This document shows, piece by piece, positions 16,792 to 25,670 of a stretch of 64,000 bases of DNA. The notes under the pieces were generated by a model that saw only the letters and a program-made list of their open reading frames with translations, searched no databases and was not told the origin of the DNA. Source of the stretch: Pseudomonas violetae (GTDB lineage Bacteria > Pseudomonadota > Gammaproteobacteria > Pseudomonadales > Pseudomonadaceae); the NCBI RefSeq assembly GCF_023072615.1, contig NZ_JAKNRW010000010.1, positions 1-64,000 of the forward strand, written 5' to 3'. The translations under genes were made by a program, and so were the position numbers. How positions within the stretch are numbered: position 1 is the stretch's first letter; every line of letters begins with the position of its first letter.

Positions 16792-17124
16792 GTTCAACCC
16801 TCCCAGGTACTCGAGTGGCAGCCGTGGGACGGGCTGCGACAGGATCAAAGGTTAAGCTCGCCCGGGACGACGCGGTTAGTCGATTCCTGCCGGCTTGTTG
16901 CACGATCCTGCGAAGCGGCCTTGGGTAGCTGTACAACCTGTAAATCCTGCCACACCGATGAAATAAGACTTTCGAGCAAGTTTGCCGGGTGAGCGCCGGC
17001 CGCCCCTGTGCAACACTTGAGCCTCGTGCAGAATCAGGCAAGCATTTCGCAGGATGTGTCTACCGTTGCTCCTTGCACAAACTTAAGCTCCGCTCATCCC
17101 ATCACTTCGCCGAGGAAGTCGTGC
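16792..17124. other. Divergent intergenic region with repeated TCCTGC elements (333 bp)
   Basis: No credible gene. The sequence ATCCTGC or a close variant occurs three times on the plus strand, at 16883-16890 (ATTCCTGC), 16904-16911 (GATCCTGC) and 16943-16950 (AATCCTGC), and in inverse orientation near 17049. The first two are 21 bp apart (two helical turns). These are candidates for half-sites of the adjacent AraC-type regulator. Confidence 0.5.
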
Positions 17125-18054
17125 ATGTCGTCGCTCGATCACTTTGAAGCCCCGCTGGATTCCGACATGGAAAAGCAGCGGGCGGAACTGGCCGCGATCA
17201 TCCGCCGCAATACCCTGGACGATGGCACCTACGCCACGGCCGTCGGCTCGCTGTTCATGTCGCGCCACAGCAAGTCCCACGATTTTGCCCCGGTGCTCGC
17301 GCAACCGGCGCTGTGCATCATGGCCCAAGGGCGTAAAGAGGTGCGGCTGGCCGATGAATTTTTCAATTACGACCCGCTGAATTATCTGGTGGTATCGGTC
17401 TCGATGCCGTTGAGTGGGCGGGTGGTGAATGTCACTGCCGAGGAACCAATCCTGGCAGTGCGCCTGGACATCGACCCGGCGGAGATTAGCGCACTGATCG
17501 CCGATGCCGGCCCCCTTGGCGTGCCGACCCGCCCCACGGGTCGCGGCCTGTACGTCGAGCAAATCGACACCGCGATGCTTGACGCTGTAGTGCGTCTGGC
17601 CCGCCTGCTCGATTCGCCCAAGGACATCGGCATGCTTGCGCCGTTGATCCGCCGGGAGATCCTGTACCGCCTGCTGCGCAGCCCGCAGGGGTATCGGCTG
17701 TATGAGATTGCCATTGCCAACAGCCAGAGCCACCGCGTCAGTCAGGCGATCAAATGGCTCAATGGCAATTACGAGCAACCGTTGCGCATCGATGATCTGG
17801 CGAAGGAAGTGAACCTGAGCGTGTCGACGCTGCATCACCGATTCAAGGCGATGACAGCGATGAGTCCGTTGCAGTATCAGAAGCAGCTGCGTTTGCAGGA
17901 GGCTCGGCGGTTGATGCTGGCCGAAGGGCTGGAGGCGTCGGCGGCGGGGTATCGGGTGGGGTATGAAAGCCCGTCGCAGTTCAGCCGGGAGTACAGCCGG
18001 CTGTTCGGTGCGCCGCCGTTGCGGGATTTGGCGCGGTTGCGGTTGTCGGTGTAA
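17125..18054 (+). CDS. AraC-family transcriptional regulator
   Basis: A 309-residue regulator. The N-terminal half is an AraC_N (cupin-like) ligand domain ('PALCIMAQGRKEVRLADEFF', 'YLVVSVSMPLSGRV'); the C-terminal 100 residues hold two helix-turn-helix motifs ('RIDDLAKEVNLSVSTLHHRF' and 'ASAAGYRVGYESPSQFSREY'). The start (MSSLDHFEAP) follows GAGGAA by eight bases; the frame is open further upstream but without family resemblance. It is divergent from the ABM-domain gene, its most likely target. Regulators of this subgroup often sense small reactive or aromatic compounds, but nothing here fixes the ligand. Confidence 0.88.
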   Translation: MSSLDHFEAPLDSDMEKQRAELAAIIRRNTLDDGTYATAVGSLFMSRHSKSHDFAPVLAQPALCIMAQGRKEVRLADEFFNYDPLNYLVVSVSMPLSGRVVNVTAEEPILAVRLDIDPAEISALIADAGPLGVPTRPTGRGLYVEQIDTAMLDAVVRLARLLDSPKDIGMLAPLIRREILYRLLRSPQGYRLYEIAIANSQSHRVSQAIKWLNGNYEQPLRIDDLAKEVNLSVSTLHHRFKAMTAMSPLQYQKQLRLQEARRLMLAEGLEASAAGYRVGYESPSQFSREYSRLFGAPPLRDLARLRLSV

Positions 18055-18077
18055 TCCAAATATTGTTGCGTGGCATT

Positions 18078-18156
18078 GGCCTCATCGCGGGCAAACCCGC
18101 TCCCACAGGTTCTGTGAACGCCACAGATCACAAGCGGGCTTGCCCGCGATGAGGCC
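18078..18156. repeat. REP/REPIN pair
   Basis: Two inverted REP units, GGCCTCATCGCGGGCAAAC... on the left and ...AAGCGGGCTTGCCCGCG on the right, ending ATGAGGCC. They lie between the convergent araC-type and ABC ATPase genes. Confidence 0.85.
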
Positions 18157-18180
18157 AGAAAGGCTAACATCGAATCTGGA

Positions 18181-19236
18181 TCAGGCGCCGAGTACCCGGC
18201 AAGCCTCTGCTGGCAAGGTCACCGACACCGGATTGCCGATGGTCAAACCAAAGCCCTGGCACGGTGTACTCAAGGCAGTAAACGACACCCCCGAACATTC
18301 CACCGTGGTTTCAATCGTCGCGCCAATGTCGCGCACGAACGTCACCCTGCCCAGCAAACGGTTCCCCGCCGTGGCCTGGGGCTGGGACAGTTGCAGGTCC
18401 TCGGGACGAATCAGCATCTTCACCCTCGCCCCCGCCACTATGCTGCTGCAGATTGGCACTTGCAGCGCGTCTCCTCCGGGTAAACCAACCTTACCGTCCC
18501 CCAGTGCCGTAGCCGGAAAGATGTTGCCCGAGCCGATGAAATCCGCGACAAACTCGTTGGCTGGATGCCGGTAAATCTCGATTGGCGTACCCACCTGCTG
18601 CACCCGATGCTCACCCAGCACGACGACGATATCGGCCATGGTCATGGCCTCACGCTGGTCGTGGGTGACCATGATGGTGGTGATATTCAGGCGCTGTTGC
18701 AGTTGGCGGATTTCTACCTGCATCGATTCGCGCAGCTTGGCGTCCAGCGCCGACAGCGGTTCATCAAGCAAAAGGATTTTCGGGCGCGCGGCAATTGCCC
18801 GGGCGATCGCCACGCGCTGGCGTTGCCCGCCGGACAGCTTGGACACCGGACGGTCAATCATTTCCTGCAACTGAATAAGCTGCAGCAACTCCACCAACCG
18901 CGCCTGCTGATCAGCCTTGCTGACCCCACGCAGCTTCAGCGGATAAGCAATGTTCTCCCCCACTGTCATGTGCGGAAACAGGGCCAGGGATTGAAACACC
19001 ATGCCGAAATTGCGCTGATGCGCCGGGGTGTGGCCAATGTCTTCACCGTCCAGACGGATCTCGCCACCCGTGAGGGTTTCGAGCCCGGCGATCATGCGCA
19101 GCAGCGTGGTTTTCCCGCAGCCCGAGGGACCGAGAAAACACACCAGTTTGCCCTCGGGCAAATGCAGATTCACATCCCTTACTGCGCAGGCCGAGCCGTA
19201 ATGCTTCTCGACGTTTTCCAGAATCAGACCAGTCAT
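18181..19236 (-). CDS. ABC transporter ATP-binding protein, spermidine/putrescine (PotA) type
   Basis: A 351-residue ATPase of the CUT1/PotA class: Walker A 'GPSGCGKTTL', Q-loop 'FQSLALFP', signature 'LSGGQRQRVAIARA', Walker B 'ILLLDEPLSALD' and switch His 'VTHDQ'. The C-terminal 110 residues form the TOBE regulatory domain ('RPEDLQLSQ'). It energises import by the two permeases encoded upstream. The ATG before TGLILENVE follows GAGGT; a Met four codons earlier has no better site. It is the last gene of a four-gene operon (binding protein, two permeases, ATPase). The substrate is probably a polyamine or guanidino compound, judging from the next operon. Confidence 0.92.
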   Translation of the reverse strand: MTGLILENVEKHYGSACAVRDVNLHLPEGKLVCFLGPSGCGKTTLLRMIAGLETLTGGEIRLDGEDIGHTPAHQRNFGMVFQSLALFPHMTVGENIAYPLKLRGVSKADQQARLVELLQLIQLQEMIDRPVSKLSGGQRQRVAIARAIAARPKILLLDEPLSALDAKLRESMQVEIRQLQQRLNITTIMVTHDQREAMTMADIVVVLGEHRVQQVGTPIEIYRHPANEFVADFIGSGNIFPATALGDGKVGLPGGDALQVPICSSIVAGARVKMLIRPEDLQLSQPQATAGNRLLGRVTFVRDIGATIETTVECSGVSFTALSTPCQGFGLTIGNPVSVTLPAEACRVLGA

Positions 19237-19249
19237 ATTGCACCTCAAA

Positions 19250-20098
19250 TCAAAAGGAAACGCCGCCCTCGCCCACCAGCTTCTCCAACGCCCAGATCAG
19301 GACGAAGTCGATTAGCACGATCAGTACGGCAAAGGAGAAGACAGTAGGGTCAAGCGATGACACAGTGCGGCTGTACATCCAGATCGGCACGGTCATGACA
19401 TCGATGGTGTAGAGGAAATAGGTCACGGTGAACTCGTTGAACGAGACGATGAACGCCAGGAGCATCCCCGCGAGGATTCCCGACTTCATCAACGGCACCA
19501 CCACGTCGATAATCGCCCGGGTGGGCGATGCGCCCAGCATCTGCGCAGCCTCTTCGACCTCACTGCCGATGGAAAGCATTGCCGCGGTGCAGTTCTTCAC
19601 CACGAACGGCAATGCCAGGATCACGTGGGCAATCACCAGGCGCGAGGTGGTCATCTGAAACGGCAGGCTGTCAAACACCAGCAGCAATGCCAGGCCCAAT
19701 ACCACCATGGGGAACACCAGCGGCAACGACATCAGTTGCAGCGCCACGGCCTTGCCCCGGAACTCGCAACGGGTGAGCGCATAAGCGGCCGGCACCGCGA
19801 TGATCGTGGCAAAAACCATGGTCAGGCAGGCCACCATCAGGCTGGTGGTCATCGCTTTGCCCAGGCTCAGCACGTCACTGGAGTCCGGCGAGACAAAGGT
19901 CTTCCACGCCGCCTTGTACCACTGCAGGCTGTAGCTTTCGGGTGGGAAGTCGAGGTTTGAGGCGCCGCTGAATGACATGACGATCATGGTCAGGATCGGC
20001 AACACCGCCAGCAGCAGGATGAAGCCCGACAAGACGCCGGCAAACTTGCCGGTATCGCCCGGCAGCAACATATGACGTTTCTTGATCACAGTGCTCAT
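19250..20098 (-). CDS. ABC transporter permease, PotC type
   Basis: A 282-residue inner-membrane permease with six predicted helices. The EAA loop that contacts the ATPase reads 'EEAAQMLGASPTRAIIDVVV' in the second half. The protein begins MSTVIKKRH and starts inside the end of the upstream permease gene (ATGA overlap at 20095-20098), so the two are translated together. It forms a heterodimer with the PotB-type partner in the family model. Confidence 0.92.
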   Translation of the reverse strand: MSTVIKKRHMLLPGDTGKFAGVLSGFILLLAVLPILTMIVMSFSGASNLDFPPESYSLQWYKAAWKTFVSPDSSDVLSLGKAMTTSLMVACLTMVFATIIAVPAAYALTRCEFRGKAVALQLMSLPLVFPMVVLGLALLLVFDSLPFQMTTSRLVIAHVILALPFVVKNCTAAMLSIGSEVEEAAQMLGASPTRAIIDVVVPLMKSGILAGMLLAFIVSFNEFTVTYFLYTIDVMTVPIWMYSRTVSSLDPTVFSFAVLIVLIDFVLIWALEKLVGEGGVSF

Positions 20099-21003
20099 TG
20101 CGAAGCCTCCATCCTGCGCCGACGACGGCCAGTGAAATATTCCGACAGGGTCATGATCGCCAGCGTGGTGACAATCAACACCACCCCGGCGGCGGAGGCG
20201 GCGGGCCAGTTCATCAGCGGGGCGATCTGGTCATGGACCATCACCGCCAGCATCGGCACGCGTCGGCCACCCAGCAACAAGGGCACCACGAAGCTGCTGG
20301 CGTTGTAGGCAAACACCAGCGTTGCGCCGGTGATGATTCCCGGCAGACTCATCGGTAGCACCACCTGGCGGAACACCTGCAGGCGACTGGCGCCCAGGGT
20401 GGCCGCAGCTTCTTCGTAGGTGCGAGCGACTCCGCGCATGGCACTGGCGATCGGCAGTACGGCCAGCGGGAACGCAGTTTGCACCAGCCCCATCAGCACG
20501 CCGTTCTGGTTGTAGAGCAGCATGATCGGACGCTTGATCAAACCCAGGCCCATCAGCGCCTGATTGAGCATTCCGCCTGGCCCGAGGATGACCAGCCAGC
20601 CATAGCTTTGCAGCAGCAAGTTGACCAGTAGAGGCAGCAACACTGCAGCAAGGAAGATCCTGCGTATGAAGGGTGAGGTCAGGCGTGACATGGTGTAGGC
20701 CACCGGAATCGCCAGCACTACGGCGATCACCGCGCTGATCAGCGCCAGGCGCAGGGTCAGCAGCAAGGACTTGAGGTAGTAGGGTTCGAGCAACTGGGCA
20801 TAGCTGGCCAGGCTGAAGCCGGTCCATTCCGCGCCTTTGGTGCCCACGCTCATGCGCAGCACCAGCAGGCTGGCGGCGATCAACACGCCGAGGAACAGCA
20901 TCGATGGCGTGAGGAAAAGCCAGGCACGGGCGGTGGGCGACACGCCGCGCTTTGGCGGTGATGCCGCGACGCTGCCGGGGTGGGTCAGAGGTTGGTGTTC
21001 CAT
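20095..21003 (-). CDS. ABC transporter permease, PotB type
   Basis: A 302-residue permease with a longer cytoplasmic N-terminus (about 28 residues) and six helices. The EAA loop is 'YEEAAATLGASRLQVFRQVV', and 'PLLVNLLLQSYGWLVILG' is typical of the polyamine/opine subfamily. It overlaps the PotC-type gene by four bases. The 104-bp gap to the binding-protein gene contains a partial REP-like stretch ('ccgctcccacag'), which may lower expression of the membrane components relative to the binding protein. Confidence 0.92.
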   Translation of the reverse strand: MEHQPLTHPGSVAASPPKRGVSPTARAWLFLTPSMLFLGVLIAASLLVLRMSVGTKGAEWTGFSLASYAQLLEPYYLKSLLLTLRLALISAVIAVVLAIPVAYTMSRLTSPFIRRIFLAAVLLPLLVNLLLQSYGWLVILGPGGMLNQALMGLGLIKRPIMLLYNQNGVLMGLVQTAFPLAVLPIASAMRGVARTYEEAAATLGASRLQVFRQVVLPMSLPGIITGATLVFAYNASSFVVPLLLGGRRVPMLAVMVHDQIAPLMNWPAASAAGVVLIVTTLAIMTLSEYFTGRRRRRMEASQ

Positions 21004-21107
21004 GGCTAGGGTCTCGTCAATGGAAAGCAGCTGGCAAACACAAGACTCGGATCACCCCGCTCCCACAGAGGATTCGGGGTGTTTCAGGTTTGGCGTTCGC
21101 CACTCGA

Positions 21108-22211
21108 TCAGGAAGAAAAGATTTCCGTGTAGCGACGAATCCATTGGTCATGCACGGAGGCCAGGAAGGCGTTGTCGTGCATGATCGCCTTCTCGGCAAT
21201 TTGCTCCGGCGTGAGAATGTACGGGCTCTTGCGTGCCTCGGCGGAGATGATTGCCTTGGCGTTGACCGGGCCGTTGTAGATGTCCTCGGCCATTTTTCCC
21301 TGCACCAGCGGGTCCAGGGAGTGGTTGATGAAGGCGTAGGTCAGGTCTGTGTCGCCGGGGCGATTTTTTGGCATCACCGAGAGCATCAGGTCGGTGTAGA
21401 AACCTTCTTTCATGCCAAAGGTAGCACCCAGGCCGTAGGCCGGATCACGGATTTGCTTGGGGAAAAACGCCGGCGCGTACAGGCCACCCATATCCAGGGA
21501 ACCGGTGCGGAACAGCTCGGCGATCTGGTTCGGGTTCTCACCCAGAGTTACCACGCGGTCCTTGAGCTCGGCGAGTTTCCTGAAGCCCGGCTCGATGTTG
21601 TGCTCGTCACCACCGGCCAGTTTAGCGGCGATGATGATCAGGTCCATGGCCTCGGTCCAGTTCGGCGGCGGCAGGAAGATGTTTGGCGACAGGTCCGCGT
21701 CCCACAGGGCGGCGTAGCTGTCCGGCGCTTGCTTGATGGTGCGGGTGCTGTAGACCAGGCTATTGCACCAGAGCAGATATCCGATGCCGTGGCCATTGGC
21801 ACCCGTGCGGTATTTCTCCGGCACATCAACCAGATTGGGGATGCGGTTGAGGTCGGGTTTTTCCAGCAGGTTGGCTGCGGCCAGGCCTTCGGCGCCGACC
21901 CCTGCCAGGGTGATGATGTCGTACTGCGGACGATCGCCAGCGGCCTTGAGTTTGGCGACCATCTCAGAGGTGCTGCCGGTACGGTCAGCGATAACCTTGC
22001 AGCCGTACTTGTCTTCAAAGGTCGCCGCGATGTTGCGCAACGCGGCCAGGCCGGTATCGTCGGACCAGGTCAGCAGGCGCAGGGTTTTGCCCTGGAAGCG
22101 GGTGTCGCTGGCGTTGGCCTTGATGAACGGCATGCTCATGGCCGCCGCGGCTACCGAGGCTACGCCCACGGTCTTGATGAATTGACGTCTGTTCAGATCA
22201 TGCTCGCCCAT
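21108..22211 (-). CDS. ABC transporter periplasmic substrate-binding protein (PotD/F-like)
   Basis: A 367-residue periplasmic binding protein with a twin-arginine type signal: 'NRRQFIKTVGVASVAAAAMS' then cleavage near 'ANA-SD'. The mature protein opens 'LRLLTWSDDTGLAALRNIAA' and has 'DIITLAGVGAEGLAAANLLE' and 'GIGYLLWCNSLVYST', as in PotD/PotF and related opine or spermidine binders. Export by the Tat route means it folds before export, unusual but known for this group. The start MGEHDLNRRQ follows AGGGAG; the frame continues upstream for 34 codons without a signal-like sequence. First gene of the importer operon. Confidence 0.9.
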   Translation of the reverse strand: MGEHDLNRRQFIKTVGVASVAAAAMSMPFIKANASDTRFQGKTLRLLTWSDDTGLAALRNIAATFEDKYGCKVIADRTGSTSEMVAKLKAAGDRPQYDIITLAGVGAEGLAAANLLEKPDLNRIPNLVDVPEKYRTGANGHGIGYLLWCNSLVYSTRTIKQAPDSYAALWDADLSPNIFLPPPNWTEAMDLIIIAAKLAGGDEHNIEPGFRKLAELKDRVVTLGENPNQIAELFRTGSLDMGGLYAPAFFPKQIRDPAYGLGATFGMKEGFYTDLMLSVMPKNRPGDTDLTYAFINHSLDPLVQGKMAEDIYNGPVNAKAIISAEARKSPYILTPEQIAEKAIMHDNAFLASVHDQWIRRYTEIFSS

Positions 22212-22428
22212 TACGGACTCCCTTTGTTTTTGTAGGTATAAGGCAGGTTGAAACTGTTGAATCCGCGCGGTCGAATCAGCGTTATCCCTCGTATTTTCGG
22301 GGGTTTGGCGCAACCAGTGAGTTCATCCTGAGGTCGTGCAAAACACCTGACTATCGATAAAAACTCATCGAAGCCATGACACCAGCGCATGCCTCGACAA
22401 GAGGCACGCACTCACCTTTTTCGAGCAA

Positions 22429-23877
22429 TCAGATGGCTCGAATCACGTGTTTTATTTCCTGGAAAGCCTGTAATCCCCACGGCCCCAATTCGCGGCCAAT
22501 GCTGCTCTGCTTGTAACCACCCCAGGCAGTCTGCGGGAAGATCACCTGCGGCGCGTTGATCCACACGAGCCCCGCCTGCAAAGCGTTCGCGACGCGATCC
22601 GCCACTTCGGCATTGCGTGTGACGACACTGGCCACCAGACCGAATTGGCTATCGTTGGCCAGGGCAATCGCCTCGGCTTCGGAGGCGAAACTGCGCACGC
22701 AAATCACCGGACCGAAAATCTCTTCACACCAAAGCGCACTGCCCTGGGGCACTTCGGTGAAGATCGTTGGGTGCAAAAAATATCCGCGCGGCAGGTCTGC
22801 CGGACGATTGCCGCCGCAGACCAGTTTCGCGCCAGCGCTCAAACCACGGTCGATGTGACCGAGTACTCGCTGGTATTGCGCCTGATTGACCAGTGCGCCC
22901 ATTTCCACCGCCGGATCGAACGGGTCCGCCACACGAATGGCTTCGGCACGAGCCTTCAAACGGATGAGAAATTCATCCGCCAGTTCATCGGCGACCAACA
23001 CTCGGCTGGTGGCGGAACACATCTGCCCGGCGTTGAAGAAGGCGCCGCCACAGGCCACTTCCACGGCCAGTTGGAGGTCGGCATCGGCCAGCACCAGCAG
23101 CGAAGATTTGCCGCCCAGTTCCAGGCTCACGCCTTTGACGGTTTCTGCCGCGCGTTGCATGACCTGCACGCCGACCGCATTGCTGCCGGTAAAGGAAATC
23201 TTGGCGATGCGTGGATCGGCCGACAGCGGCGCCCCCACCGCCAGGCCCGTGCCACACACCAGGTTGAACACCCCCTTGGGTAAACCAGCCTCGGCGATGA
23301 TTGCCGCCAGTTCCAGCTCTGGCAGCGGCGTGACTTCGGACGGCTTGAGCACCACGCAGCAACCGGCAGCCAGGGCCGGTGCGAGTTTCCACGCGGTGGT
23401 CACCATCGGAAAATTCCACGGCACGATAAGGCCGACCACGCCGCAAGGTTCGCGGCGTACCCGAGCGCTGAAATCGTCGCTTGGCAGCTCTACTGCACTG
23501 TCCTGTTTAGCGTCGAGGCTTTCGGCCAGGCCGGCGTAATACTCGAAGGTGGCGATCACGTCGTCGACGTCGATGGCCGCTTCGAACAGCGGCTTACCAT
23601 TGTTGCTGGACTGCACATGCATCAACTGTTCACGACCGGCCCGAACGCCCGCGGCGATCTTGCGCAGGATTGCGCCACGCTCGGCGCCGGTGGTTTGCGA
23701 CCAGTCTCTGAACGCATTGGCAGCCGCACTGACGGCCTGATCGACCGACTGCGCATCGCCGCCATTTACGGTGGTCAACAGCGCTTCTGTTGCCGGATTG
23801 ATCACGCGCAAATGCTCGCTGCCGGCCGACCATTGGCCGTCGATGAACAGGCCGTCTAACGTTGTCGGAAAACTCAT
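22429..23877 (-). CDS. NAD(P)-dependent aldehyde dehydrogenase (guanidinobutyraldehyde/betaine-aldehyde type)
   Basis: A 482-residue aldehyde dehydrogenase. Catalytic Cys287 lies in 'FFNAGQMCSATSRV', the general-base Glu in 'SLELGGKSSL', and the cofactor region has 'VPWNFPMVTTAWKLAPALA'. The C-terminus 'GRELGPWGLQAFQEIKHV' resembles betaine/aminoaldehyde dehydrogenases. The ATG overlaps the stop of the decarboxylase gene (ATGA), so the two are coupled. AruI-type decarboxylases release 4-guanidinobutyraldehyde, so this enzyme probably oxidises it to 4-guanidinobutyrate. The substrate is inferred from the operon, not from residues. Confidence 0.9.
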   Translation of the reverse strand: MSFPTTLDGLFIDGQWSAGSEHLRVINPATEALLTTVNGGDAQSVDQAVSAAANAFRDWSQTTGAERGAILRKIAAGVRAGREQLMHVQSSNNGKPLFEAAIDVDDVIATFEYYAGLAESLDAKQDSAVELPSDDFSARVRREPCGVVGLIVPWNFPMVTTAWKLAPALAAGCCVVLKPSEVTPLPELELAAIIAEAGLPKGVFNLVCGTGLAVGAPLSADPRIAKISFTGSNAVGVQVMQRAAETVKGVSLELGGKSSLLVLADADLQLAVEVACGGAFFNAGQMCSATSRVLVADELADEFLIRLKARAEAIRVADPFDPAVEMGALVNQAQYQRVLGHIDRGLSAGAKLVCGGNRPADLPRGYFLHPTIFTEVPQGSALWCEEIFGPVICVRSFASEAEAIALANDSQFGLVASVVTRNAEVADRVANALQAGLVWINAPQVIFPQTAWGGYKQSSIGRELGPWGLQAFQEIKHVIRAI

Positions 23878-25511
23878 TTCGACACCGCCTTCATCCACGA
23901 AGCCTGGTCGATTTCAATCAGCGTCGGGCCCTGGCGATCACTGGCGACACGCAGCGCAGCGCGCAGTTGCTCGACGCCAACCACCGCTTCGGCGGCACAG
24001 CCCAGCGCCTTGGCGACGCCGATGAAGTCCGGGGTATAGATGTCCACGCCCACCGGCTCGATAGCGCGGTTGACCATATATTTCTTGATCTCTTCATAGC
24101 CCTGGTTATTCCACAGCAGGACGATCACCGGAGTGCGTGCTTCCACGGCGCTGGCCAGTTCCGGCATAGTGAACTGCAGGCCGCCATCACCGATCAGGCA
24201 CACCACCGGAGGCCGTGCCCCGCTCTCAACGCTGCCACCGAGCCAGGCACCAATGGCTGCCGGCAAGGCGTAGCCCAGGGTGCCGTAGCCGGTGGATGAG
24301 TTGAACCAGCGGCGCGGACGCTCAGGGTTGAACGTCAGGTTGCCGGTGTAGACAGGCTGAGTCGAATCGCCGACGAATACGGCGTCTGGCAGTTCGTGCA
24401 GCACGATTTCCAGAAAGCGCGTTTGCGCCAGCGTCGAGGCATCCCAAGTGGAGGCCAGTTCTTCACGCAGACGCGCGGCGCGAACCTGCCCCCAATCATT
24501 GCGACGTTCAGCCAGGGACTTGTGCGACAGCGCGCTCAGCAGCGCCTGCGCGGCGTTGCGTGCATCGGATACCAGCGCGACCTGTGGCGGGTAGTTGCGT
24601 ACGGTCTGATCCGGATCGATGTCGACCCGCAGCAGTGCACCGGGAATCTCGAATCCACCAGCGAAGGTGACGTCGTAATCGGTCTCGGCCAGTTCGGTGC
24701 CGATGGCCAGCACTACGTCGGCCTCGGCGACCAAAGCACGCGTGGCCACCAGGCTCTGGGTCGAGCCGATCAGCAACGGATGCGCGGATTCGAGCATGCC
24801 TTTGGCATTGATGGTCAAGGCCACTGGCGCGTCCAGCAACTCGGCCAATTGGGTCAGTTCGGCAGCCGCATCGATGGCTCCGCCACCGGCAAGAATCAAT
24901 GGGCGTTTGGCACAGGCCAGCAGCGCGGTCATACGGCTGATCGCGCTCGGCGAAGCGCCTGCGCGGTCAATATTGACCGGCGCGCTGGCGAGCAAGTCGT
25001 CTGCTTCTTCGACCAGCACGTCCAACGGAATTTCGATATGCACAGGACGCGGACGGCCGGCCTGGAACAGCGCAAACGCACGGGCCAGTACGACGGGCAA
25101 CTCAGCGGCCGACATCAGGGTGTGGGAGAACGCTGCCACACCACCGACCATCGCGCCCTGGTTCGGCAGTTCGTGGAGCTTGCCACGACCGCCACCCAAC
25201 TGGCTGCGCGATTGCACGCTGGAGATCACCAGCATCGGGATTGAATCGGCGTAGGCCTGGCCCATGGCCGTGGTGATGTTGGTCATGCCAGGGCCGGTGA
25301 TGATGAAGCACACACCAGGCTTGCCGCTGGTACGCGCATACCCGTCAGCCATGAATCCGGCGCCCTGCTCATGACGTGGAGTGACATGGTTGATGCTCGA
25401 ACGGGCCAGCCCGCGGTACAACTCCACGGTGTGAACCCCGGGAATACCGAACACCTGTTCGACCCCGTAACCTTCGAGTAACTTGACCAATACTTCGCCA
25501 CACGTCGCCAT
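23874..25511 (-). CDS. aruI: Thiamine-diphosphate decarboxylase, 5-guanidino-2-oxopentanoate decarboxylase (AruI-like)
   Basis: A 545-residue ThDP enzyme of the acetolactate-synthase/POX family. The N-terminal pyrimidine-binding domain has 'VFGIPGVHTVELYRGLARS' and the catalytic-Glu motif 'RHEQGAGFMADGYAR'; the C-terminal domain has the ThDP/Mg motif 'GDGGLQFTMPELASAVE' with 'LLWNNQGYEEIKKYM'. The N-terminal third closely resembles what I remember of AruI of the arginine transaminase pathway, which decarboxylates 2-ketoarginine to 4-guanidinobutyraldehyde. The start MATCGEVLVKLL is chosen because 32 extra upstream residues look non-coding. It leads an operon with the aldehyde dehydrogenase and is divergent from a LysR gene. 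The transaminase AruH is not in the window. Confidence 0.82.
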   Translation of the reverse strand: MATCGEVLVKLLEGYGVEQVFGIPGVHTVELYRGLARSSINHVTPRHEQGAGFMADGYARTSGKPGVCFIITGPGMTNITTAMGQAYADSIPMLVISSVQSRSQLGGGRGKLHELPNQGAMVGGVAAFSHTLMSAAELPVVLARAFALFQAGRPRPVHIEIPLDVLVEEADDLLASAPVNIDRAGASPSAISRMTALLACAKRPLILAGGGAIDAAAELTQLAELLDAPVALTINAKGMLESAHPLLIGSTQSLVATRALVAEADVVLAIGTELAETDYDVTFAGGFEIPGALLRVDIDPDQTVRNYPPQVALVSDARNAAQALLSALSHKSLAERRNDWGQVRAARLREELASTWDASTLAQTRFLEIVLHELPDAVFVGDSTQPVYTGNLTFNPERPRRWFNSSTGYGTLGYALPAAIGAWLGGSVESGARPPVVCLIGDGGLQFTMPELASAVEARTPVIVLLWNNQGYEEIKKYMVNRAIEPVGVDIYTPDFIGVAKALGCAAEAVVGVEQLRAALRVASDRQGPTLIEIDQASWMKAVSK

Positions 25512-25670
25512 GTCATTGCCCTTTTTATTCGTTTGAGACGCCGGACCTGTGCAGTGTTTATGATGCGTGGGCAGGTCCAGGGATGGCCTCATTGGAACGG
25601 GCGACACGTCGCCTCAACAATGGATAAAAAGTCATACTAGCCATGTCCTTACGTCATACCTTGGATCCCA

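Noticed and set aside
20952..22235. Open frame of 427 codons antisense to the binding-protein gene
   Set aside because: The minus-strand protein has a clear Tat signal and binding-protein fold; the plus frame is Gly/Val/Asp-rich filler.
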